Assembly: GCA_949287115.1 (NCBI GenBank)
Contig: CASEFF010000111.1
Location: 1 to 11,152 of the forward strand
Source of the DNA: an uncultured Bacillota bacterium
GTDB taxonomy: Bacteria > Bacillota > Clostridia > Peptostreptococcales > Anaerovoracaceae
DNA length: 11,152 nt
Direction of reading: 5' to 3'
In this document: piece by piece, positions 7,121-11,152 of the stretch
How the letters are laid out: each line of letters starts with the position of its first letter
Position numbering within the stretch: the stretch's first letter is position 1
Notes under the pieces: generated by a model
Told to the model about the DNA's origin: nothing
What the model saw: the letters and a program-made list of their open reading frames with translations, nothing else
The model's database searches: none
Made by a program: the position numbers and the translations under genes

Positions 7121-9742
7121 ATGAAAAAGTTTGTTTATTCATTTAACGAAGGCTCAAAGGACATGAAAGACCTTCTGGGCGGAAAGGGTGCAAATCTGGC
7201 GGAGATGACGAAGATCGGCCTGCCGGTGCCTTTCGGATTCACGGTAACTACGGAAGCATGCAACAGATATTACGAAGAAGGAAACACCATCGGAGATGAT
7301 ATCGTAGAAGCCATATTCGAGAAGATGGAAGAACTCGAGAATGTTTCCGGCAAGAAATTCGGCGATGTGAACAACCCGCTTCTCGTATCGGTACGTTCGG
7401 GAGCGAAGATATCCATGCCGGGTATGATGGATACCATCCTGAATCTGGGGTTGAATGATAAAACAGTGGAAGGTCTGTCGGCGCTTACGGAAAATCCTCG
7501 ATTCGCTTACGACAGCTACAGAAGATTCATACAGATGTTCGGTGATGTCGTTATGGAGATCGACAAGAGAAAGTTCGACGCCATATTCGACGGCAAGAAG
7601 GAAGAAAAGGGATGCGCTTCCGACGTCGACCTTACGACCGAAGATCTCAAGGAGATAATAACGGGATACAAGGCCCTCGTAAAAGAGGAGATGGGAAGGG
7701 ATTTCCCTCAGGAGCCTAAGGATCAGCTGATGGAAGCGGTAATGGCCGTATTCAGATCCTGGAACAATGACAGAGCAATACTTTACAGAAAGCTCAACGA
7801 GATACCTGACAGCATAGGTACTGCAGTAAACGTACAGTCCATGGTATTCGGAAACATGGGCAATACATCCGGTACCGGCGTTGCATTTACGAGAAACGCC
7901 GCTACGGGTGAAAAGAAGCTGTTCGGTGAGTTCCTGGTAAATGCTCAGGGTGAGGACGTAGTTGCCGGTATAAGGACGCCGCAGCCTATCGCCGAGATGG
8001 CGGAAGCGTTCCCAGACGTTTACAGCGAATTCGTAAGGATCGCGGAACTTCTGGAAAACCATTATAAGGATATGCAGGATATGGAGTTCACCGTTGAACG
8101 TGAGAAGCTCTACATGCTGCAGACGAGAAACGGTAAGAGAACGGCTCCTGCCGCGGTGAAGATCGCCGTGGATATGGAGGCTGAAGGACTCATAGATAAA
8201 GAGACTGCTGTAATGAGAATAGAGCCGGCACAGATAGACCAGCTCCTTCACCCTATGTTCGATGCTGACGAGCTGGAGAAGGCTGAAAAGCTGACAAAGG
8301 GTCTTCCTGCATCGCCGGGAGCAGCAGCCGGAAAGATATACTTCAATGCAGCAGACGCAGAAGCTGCCGCAGCTAACGGTGAAAAGGTCATCCTTGTGAG
8401 ACTCGAGACATCGCCTGAGGACCTGGCGGGACTGGTAGCTGCCGAAGGTATACTTACGGCAAGAGGCGGAATGACTTCCCATGCGGCGGTAGTAGCCAGA
8501 GGAATGGGTAAGTGCTGCGTATCGGGCTGTGCCGAGATAAAGGTAGATGAAGACAACAAGACGCTTGAGATAGGTCAGTACAAGATGGGCGAAGGAGACT
8601 ACATCTCCCTCAACGGAAGCACCGGTGACGTTCTCAACGGACAGGTCAAGACGGTACCTCCTGAACTGTCCGGCGACTTTGCGAAGATCATGTCGTGGGC
8701 AGACGAGATCAGGACGCTGAAGATCAGAACGAATGCCGATAATCCTAGAGATGCAAAGCAGGCTGTTGAGTTCGGAGCCGAAGGTATAGGACTTTGCAGG
8801 ACTGAGCACATGTTCTTTGAAGAGGAGAGAATACCTGCCATCAGAAGGATGATCATGGCGGATACAGAGGAAGAGAGAAGAGAAGCTCTCAAGTTCCTCC
8901 TTCCTTATCAGAAGGGAGACTTCAAGGGCATATACGAGGTGATGGGAGACAGACCTGTTACGATCAGACTCCTTGATCCGCCTCTCCACGAGTTCATCCC
9001 GCATACTGACGAGGAACTTCACGAACTTTCGGAGCAGATCAACGTTCCTTATGAGAAGCTGGCAAAGAAGGCGGAAGAACTCCACGAGTTCAACCCGATG
9101 CTGGGACACAGAGGTTGCAGACTGGCCGTTACATATCCCGAGATAGCGGAGATGCAGGCCGAGGCCATCATCAGAGCCGCTATAGAGGTAAGAGCCGAGA
9201 AGGGACTCGATATCGTACCTGAGATCATGATCCCGCTCGTTGGCATAGAAAAAGAGCTGGCTGACGTCAAGGCTACAGTCGTAAAGACGGTAGAGTCCGT
9301 AATGGAAGCCGAAGGAGTAAAATTCGATTACATGGTTGGAACCATGATCGAGATACCGAGAGCTGCTCTCACGGCAGATGAGATCGCGAAGGAAGCCGAG
9401 TTCTTCTCCTTCGGAACAAACGACCTCACTCAGATGACGTTCGGATTCTCGAGAGACGATACGGGCAAGATCATCAAGGAATATCTCGACAAGGGCATAT
9501 TCGACGATGATCCGTTCCAGAGCATAGATCAGGTCGGCGTAGGCAAGCTGGTGAAGATGGCCGTAGAGCTCGGTAAGCAGACGAGACCTAACATCAAGCT
9601 GGGTATATGCGGAGAGCACGGCGGAGATCCTAAGTCCATCGCATTCTGCAACGAGATAGGGCTCCACTACGTATCCTGCTCGCCGTTCAGAGTGCCTATC
9701 GCAAGGCTCGCGGCTGCGCAGGCGGCGATAAACCAGAAATAG
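7121..9742 (+). CDS. ppdK: Pyruvate, phosphate dikinase
   Basis: Interconverts ATP + phosphate + pyruvate and AMP + pyrophosphate + phosphoenolpyruvate; in anaerobes it serves glycolysis with PPi or gluconeogenesis. The 873-aa protein has all three domains. The N-terminal ATP-grasp nucleotide-binding region (to about residue 340) includes GGKGANLAEM and SMPGMMDTILNLGLND. The central swivelling domain carries catalytic H454 in GGMTSHAAVVARG. The C-terminal PEP/pyruvate barrel has R560 (GLCRTEH), R616 and catalytic C830 (GICGEHGGDP). These positions are one less than the residues known from the Clostridium symbiosum enzyme (H455, R561, R617, C831), so the protein looks intact. ATG at 7121 follows glyQS by 28 bp; GAGGAG at 7102-7107 is a somewhat distant ribosome-binding site. 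No DUF299-type PPDK regulatory kinase gene is adjacent. Probably the last gene of the run. Confidence 0.98.
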   Translation: MKKFVYSFNEGSKDMKDLLGGKGANLAEMTKIGLPVPFGFTVTTEACNRYYEEGNTIGDDIVEAIFEKMEELENVSGKKFGDVNNPLLVSVRSGAKISMPGMMDTILNLGLNDKTVEGLSALTENPRFAYDSYRRFIQMFGDVVMEIDKRKFDAIFDGKKEEKGCASDVDLTTEDLKEIITGYKALVKEEMGRDFPQEPKDQLMEAVMAVFRSWNNDRAILYRKLNEIPDSIGTAVNVQSMVFGNMGNTSGTGVAFTRNAATGEKKLFGEFLVNAQGEDVVAGIRTPQPIAEMAEAFPDVYSEFVRIAELLENHYKDMQDMEFTVEREKLYMLQTRNGKRTAPAAVKIAVDMEAEGLIDKETAVMRIEPAQIDQLLHPMFDADELEKAEKLTKGLPASPGAAAGKIYFNAADAEAAAANGEKVILVRLETSPEDLAGLVAAEGILTARGGMTSHAAVVARGMGKCCVSGCAEIKVDEDNKTLEIGQYKMGEGDYISLNGSTGDVLNGQVKTVPPELSGDFAKIMSWADEIRTLKIRTNADNPRDAKQAVEFGAEGIGLCRTEHMFFEEERIPAIRRMIMADTEEERREALKFLLPYQKGDFKGIYEVMGDRPVTIRLLDPPLHEFIPHTDEELHELSEQINVPYEKLAKKAEELHEFNPMLGHRGCRLAVTYPEIAEMQAEAIIRAAIEVRAEKGLDIVPEIMIPLVGIEKELADVKATVVKTVESVMEAEGVKFDYMVGTMIEIPRAALTADEIAKEAEFFSFGTNDLTQMTFGFSRDDTGKIIKEYLDKGIFDDDPFQSIDQVGVGKLVKMAVELGKQTRPNIKLGICGEHGGDPKSIAFCNEIGLHYVSCSPFRVPIARLAAAQAAINQK

Positions 9743-9761
9743 GCTGAAGGTGATAGGTTGC

Positions 9762-9789
9762 TTTTCGTCACGGGATACCGTGACGAGAA
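9762..9789. repeat. 12-bp hairpin with GATA loop downstream of ppdK
   Basis: The arms 9762-9773 and 9778-9789 pair over 12 positions with a single G-T wobble (9764 with 9787) and a 4-base GATA loop. The stem begins 20 bp after the ppdK stop. No T-run follows on either strand, so it is not a standard intrinsic terminator; it could protect the 3' end of the message or be a first, weak stop. Confidence 0.6.
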
Positions 9790-9807
9790 AACGTGATCGT
9801 TATATTT

Positions 9808-9865
9808 GCGGGACTGTCGCATCAACGGAGGATATCCGTTGGAGCGGCGGTCCCGCTTGCGTTTT
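9808..9865 (+). terminator. Probable Rho-independent terminator of the ppdK transcript
   Basis: The arms 9808-9827 and 9837-9856 form a 20-bp stem with one A-A mismatch and a few G-T wobbles. The outermost seven pairs are GCGGGAC with GTCCCGC, and the inner part can extend further as AACGGA/TCCGTT around a 5-base loop. A T-rich tail TTGCGTTTT (9857-9865) follows on the + strand. Position after ppdK and before an AT-rich new region fits transcript termination. The interrupted T-run makes strength uncertain. Confidence 0.6.
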
Positions 9866-9877
9866 GCGGAAGTGCGG

Positions 9878-9890
9878 TACATAGTATGTA
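9878..9890. repeat. 13-bp perfect palindrome TACATAGTATGTA
   Basis: TACATA and TATGTA are perfect inverted copies around one central G. This size and spacing can bind a dimeric regulator or be part of a small stem. It directly abuts the next inverted repeat (9891-9915). Confidence 0.45.
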
Positions 9891-9915
9891 GTGCGCATCC
9901 TGATATGGTGCGCAC
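9891..9915. repeat. 9-bp inverted repeat with 7-base loop
   Basis: GTGCGCATC (9891-9899) pairs with GGTGCGCAC (9907-9915) around CTGATAT, with one T-G wobble. It is the third stem in a row downstream of ppdK. No T-run follows it. Purpose unknown. Confidence 0.5.
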
Positions 9916-10015
9916 CTTGCAGTATGCATCCGGCGTTTTCGATGGCGGAGAAGTGTTTCGGAGCCGGAGGGTCTGCGAAAGTAAATAACCGTAAAAATAA
10001 TCAGGCGGCGCGTTG

Positions 10016-10067
10016 GCGATTTATACTTTTTTGTTCGGTTTGGAAGAAAAAGCGTATAAATGATCGC
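10016..10067. repeat. Imperfect inverted repeat, GCGAT-TTATAC / GTATAA-ATCGC
   Basis: GCGATTTATAC (10016-10026) matches GTATAA (10054-10059) and ATCGC (10063-10067) with a 3-base bulge. Inside, a T6 run (10027-10032) faces an A5 run (10047-10051) with a 2-base bulge. It forms a bulged hairpin of about 16 pairs. It may be a decayed element or a small structured RNA; I recognise no family. Confidence 0.4.
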
Positions 10068-10159
10068 AGGCATCATCGGCCGTTTTCATGGAAAAGGTGC
10101 CGGGGGCAGGATTTTACGCTGTTATATGTCATAAAACAGATAAGTGTAGATGGATTCAC

Positions 10160-10237
10160 TAAAAATATGGTTTACATAAAATATGCACTTATACATGAAT
10201 ATCAGATTTTCTTAAAAATAAGTATAAAAATATGGTT
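10160..10237. repeat. 13-nt direct repeat pair TAAAAATATGGTT
   Basis: Exact copies lie at 10160-10172 and 10225-10237, offset by 65 bp, in AT-rich non-coding DNA upstream of the ATPase gene. The length is near what chance can give in such composition. Confidence 0.4.
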
Positions 10238-10262
10238 AGGAAGGCGGAAATCCTTTTGCTAA

Positions 10263-10301
10263 TTCAATAGTTTTTATTGGTTACACGTAAAAACTATTGA
10301 A
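10263..10301. promoter_or_regulatory. Perfect 14-bp inverted repeat, candidate operator
   Basis: TTCAATAGTTTTTA (10263-10276) and TAAAAACTATTGAA (10288-10301) are perfect inverted copies around an 11-base loop. The right arm overlaps the -35 element of the promoter for the ATPase gene, as expected for an operator. A transcript coming from upstream would also fold it into a hairpin. No known regulator motif is recognised. Confidence 0.55.
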
Positions 10302-10325
10302 ATTTTAAAAGTTTTTGGCTATACT
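10297..10325 (+). promoter_or_regulatory. Sigma-A-type promoter of the ATPase gene
   Basis: TTGAAA (10297-10302) and TATACT (10320-10325) each match the consensus at five of six positions and are spaced by 17 bp. Transcription would start near 10332. AAAGGGGAA (10335-10343) then serves as ribosome-binding site, so the leader would be only about 20 nt. The gene would be independently expressed from ppdK. Confidence 0.65.
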
Positions 10326-10351
10326 TTTTATGAGAAAGGGGAAATAATGAT

Positions 10352-11152
10352 ATGATTGTTCGATCACATTATATGAATATGTTGAAAACTTATCGCGATG
10401 TACCAATCGTCAAGATATTATCGGGAATCAGGCGTTGCGGTAAATTCACGATTCTGGAGATGTTGCGCGATGATCTGCTGAAAAGTGGCATCGATGCTGA
10501 GCATATCATCAATATGCGTTATACATCGGAGGTCTTTGATGATGATATGACTGATAAAGATATGTATAACGAAATAAAGGGGAAAATGATCGATAATGAG
10601 CGTTATTATCTCCTTTTGGACGAAGTGCAGGAAATAGATGGATGGGAGAAGGCTGTTAACAGTTTGCTTGAAAATGATAAAACCGATATCTATGTTACCG
10701 GATCAAATTCCAAGATGATGTCAAGCGAGATATCAACGTATTTAACAGGACGATATATTTCCATTCCGGTTTATACGTTGTCATTTGCGGAGTATATGGA
10801 GTTTAAAAAAGCAGATATACGTTCTTCAAAGGAATTGCTGAACGAATATCTACGGTTTGGCGGTTTCCCGATCGTAGCTCTTGGAAATTTTGATGAACGC
10901 TCCACGTATCAGATAGTGGAGGGGATATATAGTTCCGTAATCAGTAATGATATAGCAAGACGCCATAGTATCACCAACATTGACATGTTTAATCGCGTTG
11001 TAAAATATATCATTGAGAATGTCGGCAAGACATTTTCAGCCAATGCTATTGCGAAATTCGTGAAAAGCGAAGGGCGCTCTTTGTCTGTTGAAACAGTTTA
11101 CAATTATCTGAACTGGCTGGAGAAAGCCTTTGTGATCTATCGTTGCCAACGC
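10352..11152 (+). CDS. AAA_14/DUF4143-family ATPase (3' partial)
   Basis: First 267 codons of a gene that continues beyond the window, with no stop or frameshift inside. The protein belongs to the widespread, poorly understood ATPases with an N-terminal AAA_14 domain and C-terminal DUF4143. Visible parts: P-loop region SGIRRCGKFT (residues 24-33), Walker B LLLDEVQ (87-93), a sensor TGSNS (116-120), LRFGGFP (167-173), NDIARRH (199-205), and a winged-helix-like end (about 214-267). The family P-loop is normally GIRRCGKST; here residue 32 is Phe (TTC at 10445-10447), so the Ser/Thr that normally coordinates Mg2+ directly after Lys31 is missing, although Thr33 follows. ATG at 10352 is preferred because AAAGGGG lies about 10 nt upstream and the N terminus aligns with the family. 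Of 17 Arg codons 15 are CGN, unlike the AGA/AGG preference of the neighbours, and the DNA is AT-richer, suggesting transfer. Such genes often occur in accessory regions; no function is proven. Confidence 0.88.
   Translation, partial: MIVRSHYMNMLKTYRDVPIVKILSGIRRCGKFTILEMLRDDLLKSGIDAEHIINMRYTSEVFDDDMTDKDMYNEIKGKMIDNERYYLLLDEVQEIDGWEKAVNSLLENDKTDIYVTGSNSKMMSSEISTYLTGRYISIPVYTLSFAEYMEFKKADIRSSKELLNEYLRFGGFPIVALGNFDERSTYQIVEGIYSSVISNDIARRHSITNIDMFNRVVKYIIENVGKTFSANAIAKFVKSEGRSLSVETVYNYLNWLEKAFVIYRCQR

Larger units (their letters stand above)
9743..10351. other. Gene-free, inverted-repeat-rich intergenic region
   Basis: A stretch of 609 bp without a convincing gene. Short open frames exist (for example 9891-10262 + and 9822-10076 -), but their products look random, lack ribosome-binding sites and cross the hairpins. 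The left part (to about 10130) has core-like composition and holds several hairpins; the right part is AT-rich like the following ATPase gene. The change falls around 10100-10160 and may mark the edge of an acquired segment. Confidence 0.6.

Noticed and set aside
7154..9667. Very long open frame on the minus strand (837 codons) opposite ppdK
   Set aside because: It mirrors the codon bias of ppdK, encodes no recognisable motif, and ppdK itself is complete with all catalytic residues. Such antisense frames are a usual by-product of biased codon use.
9806..9988. Short plus-strand frame (60 codons, TTG start) after ppdK
   Set aside because: Begins at the terminator stem; its Arg-rich product reflects the hairpin sequence.
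9822..10076. Minus-strand frame of 84 codons in the intergenic region
   Set aside because: Covers the terminator hairpin and other inverted repeats; no family resemblance and no start signal.
10077..10104. Small hairpin CGGC-TTTTC / GAAAA-GCCG
   Set aside because: Loop of three bases, an internal loop and no T-run; too weak to call a terminator.
9891..10262. Plus-strand frame of 123 codons between ppdK and the ATPase gene
   Set aside because: No ribosome-binding site, a random-looking Cys/Lys/Arg/Trp-rich product, starts inside a hairpin arm and crosses the composition break.
10347..10355. Upstream mini-frame ATG-ATA-TGA before the ATPase gene
   Set aside because: Three codons overlapping the proper start; could affect initiation but nothing in the sequence supports a real peptide.

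Overview
This window looks like chromosomal DNA from a low- to mid-GC anaerobe of the Bacillota, class Clostridia. The evidence is the conserved order phoH-ybeY-cdd-era-recO followed by an alpha2-type glycyl-tRNA synthetase (glyQS) and pyruvate, phosphate dikinase (ppdK). A pyrophosphate-forming ppdK is typical of fermentative Clostridia. Housekeeping genes favour AGA/AGG for Arg and use ATA heavily for Ile. I cannot place the genus from sequence reading alone; a relative of Eubacteriales family XIII (Anaerovoracaceae/Mogibacterium-like) is only a guess.

Layout, all genes on the + strand. (1) 3-1325: the 3' part of a COG2509-like FAD-dependent oxidoreductase; its 5' end lies outside the window. 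(2) 1322-4947: a sigma-A-like promoter (TTGAAT-17-TATAAT), overlapping the preceding stop codon, heads a tight cluster phoH, ybeY, cdd, era, recO. Two junctions are ATGA overlaps and one is a directly abutting stop/start. The cluster covers RNA metabolism and ribosome assembly (PhoH-like ATPase, YbeY, Era), pyrimidine salvage (Cdd) and recombination repair (RecO). (3) 4976-9742: a DUF4342-type protein, glyQS and ppdK follow with gaps of only 23-28 bp, so they may be read through from upstream or from a possible promoter inside the 3' end of recO. (4) 9743-10351: a 609-bp gene-free stretch, rich in inverted repeats. It includes a long GC-rich hairpin that probably terminates the ppdK transcript and, near its end, a perfect 14-bp inverted repeat that overlaps the -35 of the next promoter. 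(5) 10352-11152: the 5' part of an AAA_14/DUF4143 ATPase gene that runs off the window. It is AT-richer than its neighbours, uses CGN rather than AGR Arg codons, and has an unusual Walker A motif in which the expected Ser/Thr after the Lys is Phe.

Regions 1-4700 and 4950-9740 are ordinary core genome. The parts that deserve a second look are the accessory end (9743-11152), with its hairpin cluster, candidate operator and altered-P-loop ATPase, and the acidic DUF4342 protein between recO and glyQS. I see no CRISPR array, tRNA, rRNA, insertion sequence or convincing novel multigene system here.
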